Shown: piece by piece, positions 18,207 through 26,403 of the stretch
Layout: the number at the start of each line of letters is the position of its first letter
How positions within the stretch are numbered: the first letter of the stretch is position 1
Source of the DNA: an uncultured Alistipes sp.
GTDB taxonomy: Bacteria > Bacteroidota > Bacteroidia > Bacteroidales > Rikenellaceae
Direction: 5' to 3'
Assembly (NCBI RefSeq): GCF_910580175.1
Contig: NZ_CAJTXD010000001.1
Coordinates: 313,657 to 377,656 of the forward strand
Length of the DNA stretch: 64,000 nucleotides
Notes under the pieces: model-generated
Told to the model about the DNA's origin: nothing
The model's input: only the letters and a program-made list of their open reading frames with translations
Databases searched by the model: none
Made by a program: the position numbers and the translations under genes

Positions 18207-18326
18207 AAAAAGAATCGGAACTTTCTTAAACCGGCAACAACACCGACCTTATTCGAACCACGCCGAAGCGAGGAAAAGGAACAAGAACAGAAACGGAGAA
18301 AAACCGGCTCCGGAAAGGTCTCGGGA

Positions 18327-20246
18327 CTATTTTACCTCCTCGAACTCGACGTCTTCGGGCTGGCTGCCTCCGTTGGAACCGCCCTGCTGACCGCCGGCAT
18401 CGGTCTGCTGACCGGCCCCCTGCGCACCGGCTGCACCCTGGGCCTGCTGCTGGGCGTAGATGTCCTGCGAAGCAGCCTGCCAAGCGGCGTTGAGCTCGGC
18501 GATAGCCGTGTCGATGGCAGCGAGGTCGGCATTCTTGTGCGCCTCCTTGAGCTTGCCGAGCGCCGTTTCGATGGCCGACTTCTTGTCGGCGGGCAACTTG
18601 TCGCCGTACTCCTTGAGCTGCTTTTCAGTAGCGAAGATATTGGAATCGGCAGCGTTGATCTTGTCGATGCGCTCCTTCTCCTCCTTGTCCTTGGCTTCGT
18701 TGGCCTTGGCCTCGTCGCGCATGCGCTGGATCTCCTGCTCGGTCAGACCCGACGACGCCTCGATGCGGATCTTCTGCTCCTTGCCGGTGCCCTTGTCCTT
18801 GGCCGAGACGTTGAGAATACCGTTGGCGTCGATGTCGAACGTCACTTCGATCTGCGGCACGCCGCGCGGAGCTGCGGGAATGCCGTCGAGGTGGAAACGG
18901 CCGATCGACTTGTTGTCGCGGGCCAGCGGACGCTCGCCCTGGCATACGTTGATCTCCACCGAAGGCTGGTTGTCGGCCGCCGTGGAGAAAGTCTCCGACT
19001 TGCGGGTGGGGATGGTGGTGTTGGCGTCGATGAGCTTGGTCATCACGCCGCCCAGGGTCTCGATGCCGAGCGACAGCGGCGTGACGTCGAGCAACAGCAC
19101 GTCCTTGACCTCGCCGGTGAGCACACCGCCCTGGATGGCGGCGCCGATGGCCACGACCTCGTCGGGGTTGACCGACTTGTTGGGGGCCTTGCCGAAGAAC
19201 TCCTCGACGATCTTCTGGATGGCGGGGATACGCGTGGAACCGCCCACAAGGATTACCTCGTCGATCTGCGAAGCCTGCAGACCGGCATCCTGCAACGCCT
19301 GCTTGCAAGGCTCGACGGTCTTGCGGATCAGGTGGTCGCACAACTGCTCGAACTTGGCGCGCGTGAGCGACATGACGAGGTGCTGCGGAATGCCGTTGAC
19401 GGGCATGATGTAGGGCAGGTTGATCTCGGTCGTGGTGGACGACGAAAGCTCGATCTTGGCCTTCTCGGCGGCCTCCTTCAGACGCTGGAGGGCCATGGGG
19501 TCCTGGCGCAGGTCGATCTGGTGCTCGGCCTTGAACGCCTCGGCCATGTAATCGATGAGCACGTGGTCGAAGTCGTCGCCGCCGAGGTGGGTGTCGCCGT
19601 TGGTCGACTTGACCTCGAAGACACCGTCGCCCAACTCGAGAATCGAAATATCGAACGTACCGCCGCCGAGGTCGTAAACAGCGATCTTCATGTCGCTGTC
19701 CTTCTTGTCGAGACCGTAGGCCAAAGCAGCGGCCGTAGGCTCGTTGATGATGCGGCGCACCTTCAAACCGGCGATCTCGCCCGCCTCCTTGGTGGCCTGG
19801 CGCTGCGAATCGGAGAAGTAAGCCGGGACGGTAATAACCGCCTCGCTGACCTCCTGACCGAGGTAATCCTCGGCCGTCTTCTTCATCTTCTGAAGAATGA
19901 TGGCCGAAATCTCCTGCGGCGTATATTGCCGGCCGTTGATGTCGACGCGGGGCGTATTGTTATCGCCGCGCACGATGGCGTAGGGCGCACGCTCGATGTC
20001 GGATGTTACCTGGTCGTAACGCTCGCCCATGAAACGCTTGATCGAAAAGACCGTACGCTTGGGATTGGTAATCGCCTGGCGCTTGGCCGGATCGCCCACC
20101 TTGCGCTCGCCACCCTCGGTAAAAGCGACCACCGACGGCGTGGTGCGATGCCCCTCGGAGTTGGGAATGACGACAGGCTCGCTGCCCTCCATGACGGACA
20201 CGCAGGAATTCGTCGTGCCCAAGTCGATACCAATAATCTTTGCCAT
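18327..20246 (-). CDS. dnaK: Chaperone protein DnaK (Hsp70)
   Basis: ATP-dependent chaperone of 639 aa. The nucleotide-binding domain begins with IIGIDLGTTNSCVSV and contains VITVPAYFSDSQRQATKEAG, VYDLGGGTFDISIL and VGGSTRIPAIQ. The linker VLLLDVTPLSLGIETLGG leads to the substrate-binding domain, and a Gly/Gln-rich tail ends in DVEFEEVK. The ATG at 20246 gives the canonical MAKIIGIDLGTT start. No dnaJ, grpE or hrcA lies next to it, and no CIRCE element is seen, so it is a stand-alone unit here. Confidence 0.98.
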   Translation of the reverse strand: MAKIIGIDLGTTNSCVSVMEGSEPVVIPNSEGHRTTPSVVAFTEGGERKVGDPAKRQAITNPKRTVFSIKRFMGERYDQVTSDIERAPYAIVRGDNNTPRVDINGRQYTPQEISAIILQKMKKTAEDYLGQEVSEAVITVPAYFSDSQRQATKEAGEIAGLKVRRIINEPTAAALAYGLDKKDSDMKIAVYDLGGGTFDISILELGDGVFEVKSTNGDTHLGGDDFDHVLIDYMAEAFKAEHQIDLRQDPMALQRLKEAAEKAKIELSSSTTTEINLPYIMPVNGIPQHLVMSLTRAKFEQLCDHLIRKTVEPCKQALQDAGLQASQIDEVILVGGSTRIPAIQKIVEEFFGKAPNKSVNPDEVVAIGAAIQGGVLTGEVKDVLLLDVTPLSLGIETLGGVMTKLIDANTTIPTRKSETFSTAADNQPSVEINVCQGERPLARDNKSIGRFHLDGIPAAPRGVPQIEVTFDIDANGILNVSAKDKGTGKEQKIRIEASSGLTEQEIQRMRDEAKANEAKDKEEKERIDKINAADSNIFATEKQLKEYGDKLPADKKSAIETALGKLKEAHKNADLAAIDTAIAELNAAWQAASQDIYAQQQAQGAAGAQGAGQQTDAGGQQGGSNGGSQPEDVEFEEVK

Positions 20247-20325
20247 AATGATATGAATTTTGAATTTGTTATCCATTCTCCTGCCGGCGCACATACCGCC
20301 CGACAGTCAACGCTTCGGATTCGAT

Positions 20326-20358
20326 CAAAGGTTGTACCAAATGCCTTTTTCTGCCAAA
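20326..20358 (-). promoter_or_regulatory. Probable dnaK promoter
   Basis: TTTG (20358-20355), 21 bp, then AACCTTTG (20333-20326) on the - strand; the -7 box departs from TAnnTTTG at its first base. It would give a leader of about 70 nt. Confidence 0.5.
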
Positions 20359-20433
20359 TTGACAGCAAGATGACAGATCGGAAAGTCCGAAAACGGCAAG
20401 ATGTGATATTTTGGCAGAGACAAACAAAAAAAA

Positions 20434-20457
20434 CGCGAACGGAATTACCCGTTCGCG
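20434..20457 (-). terminator. Terminator of the small HTH gene
   Basis: Perfect 9-bp stem (CGCGAACGG/CCGTTCGCG) with a 6-nt loop, followed on the - strand by an eight-T run. It lies 21 bp after the HTH gene stop. Confidence 0.8.
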
Positions 20458-20478
20458 CTCAAAGAAAACGAATCGCTA

Positions 20479-20721
20479 CTATTTCTCCTCGCCGAGGATA
20501 CGCATCGCCACGTCGAGAATCGTCGTGTCGTCGAGCGTTACCACGCCGCCGTCCGGCCCCGGCTCGAAATGGACGCCCACGCACTCCTTCGCCTCGTGCT
20601 TGCCGCCGAAGTAGTTGCGGACGGTCTCTACGTCGATGCCCAATTCTTCTGCAATGCGCTGCGAACTGCCGCTGGGCAATTTGTCCTTGATGCGGCGCAA
20701 TTCGTTAAATGTGATGATCAT
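20479..20721 (-). CDS. Small conserved Bacteroidota DNA-binding-like protein
   Basis: An 80-aa protein. Residues about 5-45 (LRRIKDKLPSGSSQRIAEELGIDVETVRNYFGG) form a likely helix-turn-helix resembling those in short Bacteroidota DNA-binding proteins, with the phrase IAEELGIDVETVRNYF as the recognition unit. The C-terminal half ends with TLDDTTILDVAMRILGEE. It is transcribed alone and ends at a strong terminator. Target sites are unknown. Confidence 0.75.
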   Translation of the reverse strand: MIITFNELRRIKDKLPSGSSQRIAEELGIDVETVRNYFGGKHEAKECVGVHFEPGPDGGVVTLDDTTILDVAMRILGEEK

Positions 20722-20853
20722 ATCGGTTGAAGTTTAAAGATGATACTTAATACACAACTAAATTACGATAAATTTATGGAATCGCCAAATTTATTCAGAA
20801 AAAAGTAAGGCGTAAAATAAGGTGCCCGGCAGAAAACGCCCCACGCCCGAGAA

Positions 20854-21150
20854 ACACCGTCCGGCAGCATGGAGGGGGGGGCTGGGGACTTCCGTCCGGC
20901 GGCATGAGGGGGGGGGCAGCGTGGAAGGGGCGTCAGCTGGAAAACTTGGCCTGACAGCATGGGAAACACCGTCCGGCAGCATGGAGGAGAGTCGTCAGCT
21001 GGGAAACTTGGCCTGACAGCATGGGCAACACCGTCCAGCAGCATGGAGGAAGGGCGTCAACTGGAAAACTTGGCCTGACAGCATGGGAAACACCGTCCGG
21101 CAGCATGGAGGAGGGGCGTCAGCTGGGAAACTCTGCCCGGTAACATGGGT
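20854..21150. repeat. 62-bp tandem repeat array with G8 and G9 tracts
   Basis: The word CGTCAGCTGG (and variants) recurs at 20931, 20993, 21055 and 21117, an exact 62-bp period. Each unit holds a 'cctgacagcatggg' half and a 'gtccggcagcatggagg' half. Flanking copies are decayed, and the upstream end has runs of eight G (20874-20881) and nine G (20908-20916). The period is not a multiple of three, so the open frames running through it are not plausible genes. It looks like an intergenic minisatellite between the HTH gene and the lipoprotein terminator. Confidence 0.85.
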
Positions 21151-21231
21151 AAGTGGGGGCAACCTGATAACATAGGGAATTCCGCCCCTCTAACCGCGAA
21201 AAACTCGTCCTCCCTCATCTTCAAAAAACGA

Positions 21232-21262
21232 AAGTCCCGTTCCGCATGTCGGAACGGGACTT
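21232..21262 (-). terminator. Terminator of the lipoprotein pair
   Basis: Perfect 13-bp stem (AAGTCCCGTTCCG and complement) with loop CATGT, followed on the - strand by CGTTTTTTG. It lies 26 bp after the stop at 21289. Confidence 0.85.
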
Positions 21263-21288
21263 CGAGACTTCGGCCGGCATCGGGAATA

Positions 21289-22875
21289 TCAATCCTCGGC
21301 AGGCTCGACATAAATCTGGAACAACAACGGCGTGAAAGGCAGCACCTCGGTATAAGTCGACGAAGTGGTAACCACCGAATCCGATCCGCTATCGCCATAA
21401 TCGGGCATGTAACCGCTATAATAAGGATTGTAATAACCGCCCATATAACCGCCGTAATAATCGCCAAAATAACCGCCATAGCTATTGCCGTAATAACCGT
21501 TAGCGTAGTTCAGATAATTGAGGTAATCGTAATAACTCTGCTGTGCATAGCCGTTGGAAGTAGAAGAAGTCGTAGTCTCGGTACTCCCCTGCTTGCCCTG
21601 GGCGCCATAGGCATGGGTCGAGACAGAAACGACCGCGGCCCATTGCCCGAACTTGAGCCGAGGAACCGTGTAATACCACGACTGCACGGCACCGCCCGAC
21701 TCGGGCGTATATTCCCAAGCGCGGCCCTGCTTCTTTACCTCGCCGTAGATGATCTTCTTTACCTCGTCGATGTTGGTGTCGAAGATGAAGCCGTCGAGAA
21801 AACGTCCGATGTACCAAATTTTGGCCTTGCCGCTCAACCCCACCGAATCAGCCGCGAGCGTCCGCACGTCGGGAACCGAAGAAGCATCGCCGCCATGGAA
21901 ACGATAGAGAAGCGTATCGGCGATCCGCTTGTCGATCTGCGCCATCGATGACCTGTCCACATACGGAGCCACGCCGACGGCATAGGGCTCAGGGAACTCG
22001 AAGCGCTCCTGGGGCTTGTAGGCATAATCGACATAGAGCTGGGGCACGGAATCGCAGGCGCTGGTCCAACGCTCCGCGATATTGTAAGGATGGTTCGCAT
22101 CCTTGGGATCGGTGGGCAGCGGAATGCGCCCATCGGCCGCATCCTCCTCCGAACCATAAATGCGCAGCCCGCCGTTCCGCTCGTCCTGGCAAAACCGGTC
22201 TACCTCGGTACCCTCGGCGGCCAAAGGATTCTTGACCGTATCGCAGATCGTCAACTCGATGCGCACGGGTTTGCCCGACTCCAACGCATATTGCCCCTCG
22301 TAACCGCCGGTGCCCGAAATATCGCCGCTCACGCGCGAGGGACAATACAACACGACCTTGGCCCCTTTGCGCAGCAACACCTCGCGCGAAGCGAGACGCC
22401 GCTCAGGATCGCTCTTATACGTCTCGAAATAAGTCTCGCCGAGCGTCTGGACATTACGCATGGCCAGGTAAGTGGCCTCGGGCAAATTGCCGTTCTGGGT
22501 GCCGCAATAACGATAATAGGGCACATAATGGGTATACTTGGTAAAAGTCCCTGCGAGCAAGGCTTCGGGAGCACGGCGGGTCAGCACGATTCTGTGCCCG
22601 AGGTCGCGGCCCGAAAAATCGAACTTTACCCAACACACCGTATCGTTGACGGGCGCGGCCGTGGGATCGCCGGCATCCAACACGTCGATATAATAACTTG
22701 CACCGCCGAACTCCTGCTTGTTTTCGAGCAACTCGCAACGGTTCTGCGCGATCCACGCTTCGAGCGACATGTCCTCGAAGCGGTCGTACGAGTCGCTCTG
22801 CTCCTTGGCGCAGGCGGCCACCCAGATCATGGCTGCGGCGCATGCAAAACGGAAAACCATATTGCTTTGTATCAT
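21289..22875 (-). CDS. Lipoprotein with FKBP-like/DUF4827-like regions and a Tyr/Gly-rich segment
   Basis: A 528-aa secreted lipoprotein with lipobox VAAC near residue 21, so it should be anchored in the outer membrane or periplasm. The first part (SLEAWIAQN...ASYYIDVLDAGDPTAAPVNDTVCWVKFDFSGRDL) looks like Bacteroidota DUF4827/FKBP-like lipoproteins. A later segment, AKIWYIGRFLDGFIFDTNIDEVKKIIYGE, has a possible second FKBP-like part. Near the C-terminus a low-complexity segment of about 45 residues repeats YGGY/YYGGYMGGYY-like units. Alternative ATG codons at 22878 and 22860 exist; the start lies about 15 bp after the upstream lipoprotein stop. Function is unknown, perhaps a folding factor or surface protein. 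Confidence 0.65.
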   Translation of the reverse strand: MIQSNMVFRFACAAAMIWVAACAKEQSDSYDRFEDMSLEAWIAQNRCELLENKQEFGGASYYIDVLDAGDPTAAPVNDTVCWVKFDFSGRDLGHRIVLTRRAPEALLAGTFTKYTHYVPYYRYCGTQNGNLPEATYLAMRNVQTLGETYFETYKSDPERRLASREVLLRKGAKVVLYCPSRVSGDISGTGGYEGQYALESGKPVRIELTICDTVKNPLAAEGTEVDRFCQDERNGGLRIYGSEEDAADGRIPLPTDPKDANHPYNIAERWTSACDSVPQLYVDYAYKPQERFEFPEPYAVGVAPYVDRSSMAQIDKRIADTLLYRFHGGDASSVPDVRTLAADSVGLSGKAKIWYIGRFLDGFIFDTNIDEVKKIIYGEVKKQGRAWEYTPESGGAVQSWYYTVPRLKFGQWAAVVSVSTHAYGAQGKQGSTETTTSSTSNGYAQQSYYDYLNYLNYANGYYGNSYGGYFGDYYGGYMGGYYNPYYSGYMPDYGDSGSDSVVTTSSTYTEVLPFTPLLFQIYVEPAED

Positions 22876-22889
22876 CATATTCGCTGTAT

Positions 22890-23534
22890 TTACTCTACTT
22901 TGTCCACGCTGAAAAAGATCGCAACGGGCGTTTCTGCAGGGATGGCATACATATAATCCTTATCCCCATAAGCCATGTTGTATGTCATATAAGCCTCGAC
23001 CCGATCGCCCTGGCGACACCCCAATAACGCAAGATACAACCCTTTTATTATGCCGGGATTGCGCATGTCGAGAACCAACGGCTCGAACTGCCACACGCCG
23101 GGCGTGAGTCCGGCCATCTGCAAGTAAGGCACGAAAGCCGGATCGTTGGAAAAGAAAGGCTGCGTGATGCTGGAAAAATTATTCTCGGTAACCCCGCCGT
23201 CGGGCACCCCGACGATGGCGGCATTGCGGAAGACATAAGCGGTAAAAGTAACCGTGACCCACGAACGGTCGGTTACTTCGGGCCAATTTTCCCGGTCGGG
23301 GTCGAAATACTGCTCGACGTCGATATACCGGAACACGGCGTCGCCGAGGGTCGTATAGAACGGCAGGCGGCTGCCCTCCTCGTACTCCTCCTCGGGAATC
23401 AACCGCGGCTGGTGCGAACGCTCCAGGAAGTTGGCCATATCGGTGCGCTGCTTGCCGTGCACGTCCTCCTGGTCGGCGCAACCGGCGCCGCAGACAAACG
23501 CCGCGCACAAGAGTATGAAAAGATTCTTCGGCAT
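22890..23534 (-). CDS. FKBP-like (peptidyl-prolyl isomerase-like) lipoprotein
   Basis: A 214-aa lipoprotein with a signal peptide ending in the lipobox CGAGC (PKNLFILLCAAFVCGAGCADQ). The mature part shows an FKBP-like pattern: a beta-strand region VTVTFTAYVF, then IIKGLYLALLGCRQGDRVEAYMTYNMAYGDK and the terminal IPAETPVAIFFSVDKVE. It lacks an obvious match to the aromatic active site, so isomerase activity is uncertain. The ATG at 23534 was chosen for the signal peptide. It is probably co-transcribed with the next lipoprotein. Confidence 0.7.
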   Translation of the reverse strand: MPKNLFILLCAAFVCGAGCADQEDVHGKQRTDMANFLERSHQPRLIPEEEYEEGSRLPFYTTLGDAVFRYIDVEQYFDPDRENWPEVTDRSWVTVTFTAYVFRNAAIVGVPDGGVTENNFSSITQPFFSNDPAFVPYLQMAGLTPGVWQFEPLVLDMRNPGIIKGLYLALLGCRQGDRVEAYMTYNMAYGDKDYMYAIPAETPVAIFFSVDKVE

Positions 23535-23618
23535 AGAAACGTGCGAATTTACAAAAACAATCGGATTATACCGCGATCCACCGCGAAAAACAAACACCGG
23601 CCACGCTTTTCCGACCCG

Positions 23619-24419
23619 CTATTCGGCGGCCTCCTTTTTCGCACGGCGGCGGGAGACGGGCGCGAGATAACGCTGCAAAGTCTGCTGCAACCGCGCCGGT
23701 TCGATGTCCCGTCTCAACTGCCCGCCCTGGGCCACCGAGATGCCGCCGGTCTCCTCGGAGACCACGACGATCACGGCATCCGAAATCTCGCTCATGCCGA
23801 TGGCCGCACGATGCCGCGTGCCATAAGACTTGGGAACGTCGCTCTGGGTCACGGGCAGGATGCACTTGGCGGCGACAACGCGGTCGCTCTCGATCAATAC
23901 GGCACCGTCGTGCAACGGAGCGTTCTTGAAAAAAATATTCTGCAACAAAGCGGTGGAGACCTTGGCGTCGACGGCGATGCCGCCCTCGGCGATCAAGGTC
24001 AAGTCGCTGCGAAGACCGATGACGATCAAGGCGCCGGTTTTGGCCGCAGCCATCTCGCGGCAGGCCATGACGATGGGGGCCACGTCGGTCTGCACCTTGT
24101 CCTCGGACGAAGAGAAGATGCGGGTAATGAAGTTGAAATGCTTGCTACGCATGCCGATCATCTGCAAGAAACGCCGCAGCTCGGGCTGAAAAACGATGAT
24201 CAACGCGATGGCGCCCACGGAAATCAACTGCCCGAGAATGGTCGAGAGCAACTCCATGTTGAGCGTCCGCACGACCACCCACAACAAGTAGATGGCGATG
24301 ATTCCCGACAGAATGTAAGGCGCATTGGTGCCCTTGGTCATGCGGTAGATCCAATACATGATCGCGGCCACCGACACGATGTCGATCAGATCGATGAATG
24401 TGAACGGAATGAAACCCAT
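23619..24419 (-). CDS. cdaA: Diadenylate cyclase CdaA
   Basis: Synthesises cyclic di-AMP from two ATP at the inner membrane. The 266-aa protein has three N-terminal membrane helices (about 7-80) and a DAC domain with the catalytic DGA (HDGAVLI) and RHR (TRHRAAIG) motifs plus IVVVSEETGGIS. All catalytic motifs are intact. A good promoter ends seven bases before the ATG, so the mRNA is probably leaderless. A possible terminator at 24480-24503 separates it from ompH, and it ends 84 bp before the next start. Confidence 0.95.
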   Translation of the reverse strand: MGFIPFTFIDLIDIVSVAAIMYWIYRMTKGTNAPYILSGIIAIYLLWVVVRTLNMELLSTILGQLISVGAIALIIVFQPELRRFLQMIGMRSKHFNFITRIFSSSEDKVQTDVAPIVMACREMAAAKTGALIVIGLRSDLTLIAEGGIAVDAKVSTALLQNIFFKNAPLHDGAVLIESDRVVAAKCILPVTQSDVPKSYGTRHRAAIGMSEISDAVIVVVSEETGGISVAQGGQLRRDIEPARLQQTLQRYLAPVSRRRAKKEAAE

Positions 24420-24426
24420 GATGGGA

Positions 24427-24458
24427 CAAAGATATAAAAAAAGACGGCGATCTCCAAC
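24427..24458 (-). promoter_or_regulatory. Promoter of cdaA, implying a leaderless transcript
   Basis: GTTG (24458-24455) at the -33 position, 20-bp spacer, then TATCTTTG (24434-24427) on the - strand. Bacteroidota transcripts start about seven bases after the -7 box, which is the ATG itself (24419). Confidence 0.7.
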
Positions 24459-24479
24459 TTTGCGCCGGACGACAAAAAA

Positions 24480-24503
24480 GCGCGCCGTCTACCGACAACG
24501 CGC
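24480..24503 (-). terminator. Possible terminator of ompH
   Basis: Stem GCGCG/CGCGC with an inner GTC-GGTA-GAC hairpin, followed on the - strand by TTTTTTG. It lies between the ompH stop and the cdaA promoter. Confidence 0.55.
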
Positions 24504-24564
24504 CCATAGAAACTCCGCTGACCGCGGGCATCCGGCCGAAGAGCGGCTCGGACGGCGGAAACGA

Positions 24565-25146
24565 CTATTTTTTCTCTTTCTTGTCGGCGGCGTACAACTC
24601 GTTGACCTTGGCCAGCACGGCCGGCGTGATGTTGAGCGTCGTATCGGCGTCGATCAAGGCGGAAGCATTGATAATCAACTTATATTTGCCGTCGGCATTG
24701 ATTTCCTCGACAGCCCGCTGCAACAAATCCTGTGCGCGGTTGGTAAATACGAAATTCTCCTCGTCGAGAGTCTGGGCCTCCTTCTGGGCCGAATTCTGGT
24801 AAGCGGCCACGCGCTTCTGGATGCTCTCCTGCTGGGCCTGGGCATCGTTAGTGGTAATCAAGCCTTTCTGGTACTTCTCCTGCAACTTGGCGGCTTCGGC
24901 CTGAAGGTTCTTCTCGCGCTGCGCCCAACTGTTCTGGGCTTTCTGCGTCTTCTCCTGGAGCGCCACGCCCTCGGTCTTGTAGAGGTCGCTCTCGGCCAGC
25001 ACCGCCTCGACCTGCACGTAGGCAATATCGCTTGCTCCGATTCGGCCGACGGGGCCTTCCTGGGCGGGTGCGCCGCTCTGCTCCTGCGTCCCGCAAGCCG
25101 TCAACGCTGCGGCAACGGCTCCGGCCATGAAAAGCAATTTTTTCAT
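24565..25146 (-). CDS. OmpH/Skp family periplasmic chaperone-like lipoprotein
   Basis: A 193-aa protein with a lipoprotein signal (MKKLLFMAGAVAAALTAC, Cys at 18). It has an OmpH-type layout: a short beta start (IAYVQVEAVLAESDLYK), a long helical coiled-coil rich in Gln/Lys/Ala/Glu, and a C-terminal strand KLIINASALIDAD. OmpH/Skp proteins hold outer-membrane proteins in the periplasm; the lipid anchor is unlike E. coli Skp. Divergent from ruvA with a shared 99-bp gap. Confidence 0.85.
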   Translation of the reverse strand: MKKLLFMAGAVAAALTACGTQEQSGAPAQEGPVGRIGASDIAYVQVEAVLAESDLYKTEGVALQEKTQKAQNSWAQREKNLQAEAAKLQEKYQKGLITTNDAQAQQESIQKRVAAYQNSAQKEAQTLDEENFVFTNRAQDLLQRAVEEINADGKYKLIINASALIDADTTLNITPAVLAKVNELYAADKKEKK

Positions 25147-25189
25147 ATCTGTTTTTCTGTTTTTAGTGAATTATTCTTTGCTTGAAATA

Positions 25190-25197
25190 CAAAGGTA
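25190..25197 (-). promoter_or_regulatory. -7 box of ompH promoter
   Basis: TACCTTTG on the - strand, 44 bp before the ompH start codon. A matching -33 TTTG is not visible at the usual distance. Confidence 0.5.
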
Positions 25198-25209
25198 AGA
25201 AAAAATCTT

Positions 25210-25217
25210 TATTTTTG
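25210..25217 (+). promoter_or_regulatory. -7 box of ruvA promoter
   Basis: TATTTTTG on the + strand, 28 bp before the ruvA ATG; no clear -33. It lies 12 bp from the divergent ompH -7 box. Confidence 0.45.
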
Positions 25218-25245
25218 CCTGACATTCCTCTGAAATTTTACACGC

Positions 25246-25818
25246 ATGTACGAATATATCAGCGGCGTCATTGCCGAACTGACCCCGACCTATGCTGTGC
25301 TCGACGCAGGGGGCGTAGGCTACTATGTGAACATATCGCTGGAAACCTATGCGGCCATCGAACACGCCGAACGAACGAAACTATTCGTCCACCACATCGT
25401 ACGCGAAGATGCGCAACTGCTCTACGGATTCGCTACGCGGGCCGAACGCGAACTTTTCCGGCTGCTGCTGGGCGTCTCGGGCGTGGGCGGCAACACGGCC
25501 CGCACGATCCTGTCGACCTACTCGCCGGGCGAACTGCAAGGCATCATCTCGTCGGGCAACGCCGTACTGCTGAAAAACGTGAAAGGACTGGGACTGAAAA
25601 CGGCCCAGAAGATCATCGTCGAACTGAGCGGCAAACTGACGGGGCTGGAAGCAGAAGGCGCCGCGGCGGGCGACTCCCGGGCCGACGAAGCACTGGCGGC
25701 GCTCACGATGCTGGGCTTCGGCAAGGCCGCAGCCGAAAAAGCGCTGCGTGCCGTTCTACGCACGACCCCGGCCGCCACAACAGAAGAACTCGTGCGCCTG
25801 GCACTCAAAGAATTGTAA
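25246..25818 (+). CDS. ruvA: Holliday junction branch migration protein RuvA
   Basis: Tetrameric Holliday-junction binding protein that loads RuvB. The 190-aa chain begins MYEYISGVIAELTPTYAVLDAGGVGY, an OB-fold domain, then two helix-hairpin-helix motifs (LLLGVSGVGGNTART and VKGLGLKTAQKIIVEL) and a C-terminal RuvB-binding domain (ADEALAALTMLGFGKAAAEKAL). Domain content and length are normal. ruvB and ruvC are not adjacent. A bidirectional terminator follows at 25981. Confidence 0.97.
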   Translation: MYEYISGVIAELTPTYAVLDAGGVGYYVNISLETYAAIEHAERTKLFVHHIVREDAQLLYGFATRAERELFRLLLGVSGVGGNTARTILSTYSPGELQGIISSGNAVLLKNVKGLGLKTAQKIIVELSGKLTGLEAEGAAAGDSRADEALAALTMLGFGKAAAEKALRAVLRTTPAATTEELVRLALKEL

Positions 25819-25980
25819 CGACCGGCATCCGCCGAAAGATTCGGCTGCACCGGCACCCGCAGTTCGGCCGACAACATACAACCGGCCCAATCCAATCCAC
25901 TGTCCGAAACACTCCGGCTCCCTGGTCGCACCAATGCCCGGACATCGTTTACGCTCTTGATCGGGCCTGCAACATCAACA

Positions 25981-26010
25981 AAAAAGCCGTGGCGAAAACC
26001 ACGGCTTTTT
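25981..26010. terminator. Bidirectional terminator between ruvA and secG
   Basis: Perfect 12-bp stem AAAAAGCCGTGG/CCACGGCTTTTT with a 6-nt loop; A/T tails on both sides allow it to stop ruvA (+) and the envelope operon (-). Confidence 0.85.
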
Positions 26011-26031
26011 ATCGTTCGGTCGGAATCGGAT

Positions 26032-26391
26032 CTACTCGGCATCGGCAGCCTGCGCCTCCTCGGCGGGCAGACCGGCCTGCGGCATGGCGGGCAGCTCGGA
26101 ATCGATGACATGCTCCTGCAAGGCCTGGGCATCCTTGGAAATCTCCAGGTTGCTCTCCGCAACACGGCCCTTGTCCATGGCGAGCGTAGCGACGAGACTG
26201 AGCACCACGATGGCAGCCGCCATCGTCCAAGTAAACTTCTCCAGGAAATTCGTCGTCTCGCGCACGCCCATCACCTGATTCGACGCACCGAAATTGGCGG
26301 CCATGCCGCTCTTGGGATTCTGAACCAACACGGCGAGGATTACCAAGATACTCGCAAGGAGGATCAGAACAATGCAAATCGTGTATAACAT
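26032..26391 (-). CDS. secG: Preprotein translocase subunit SecG
   Basis: Small Sec translocon subunit of 119 aa. It has two membrane helices (about 2-20 and 50-68), the conserved loop VLVQNPKSGMAANFGASNQVMG and the helix following EKFTW. The C-terminal tail is acidic and Ala-rich (LPAMPQAGLPAEEAQAADAE), a normal Bacteroidota extension. It is the last gene of the - strand operon, 12 bp after the TPR-like gene, and it ends 22 bp before the terminator. Confidence 0.95.
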   Translation of the reverse strand: MLYTICIVLILLASILVILAVLVQNPKSGMAANFGASNQVMGVRETTNFLEKFTWTMAAAIVVLSLVATLAMDKGRVAESNLEISKDAQALQEHVIDSELPAMPQAGLPAEEAQAADAE

Positions 26392-26403
26392 ATACGTTGA
26401 ATT

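Noticed and set aside
18153..20690. 845-codon + strand frame opposite dnaK
   Set aside because: DnaK is certain on the - strand, and the frame crosses two terminators and a promoter.
20763..21044. - strand frames reading the 62-bp repeats as a repeated peptide
   Set aside because: The repeat period is not divisible by three, so the peptide repeats shift frame between units; composition is Pro/Cys-rich junk.
20854..21150. Possible CRISPR array
   Set aside because: There are no unique spacers; the whole 62-bp unit repeats, and no cas gene is near.
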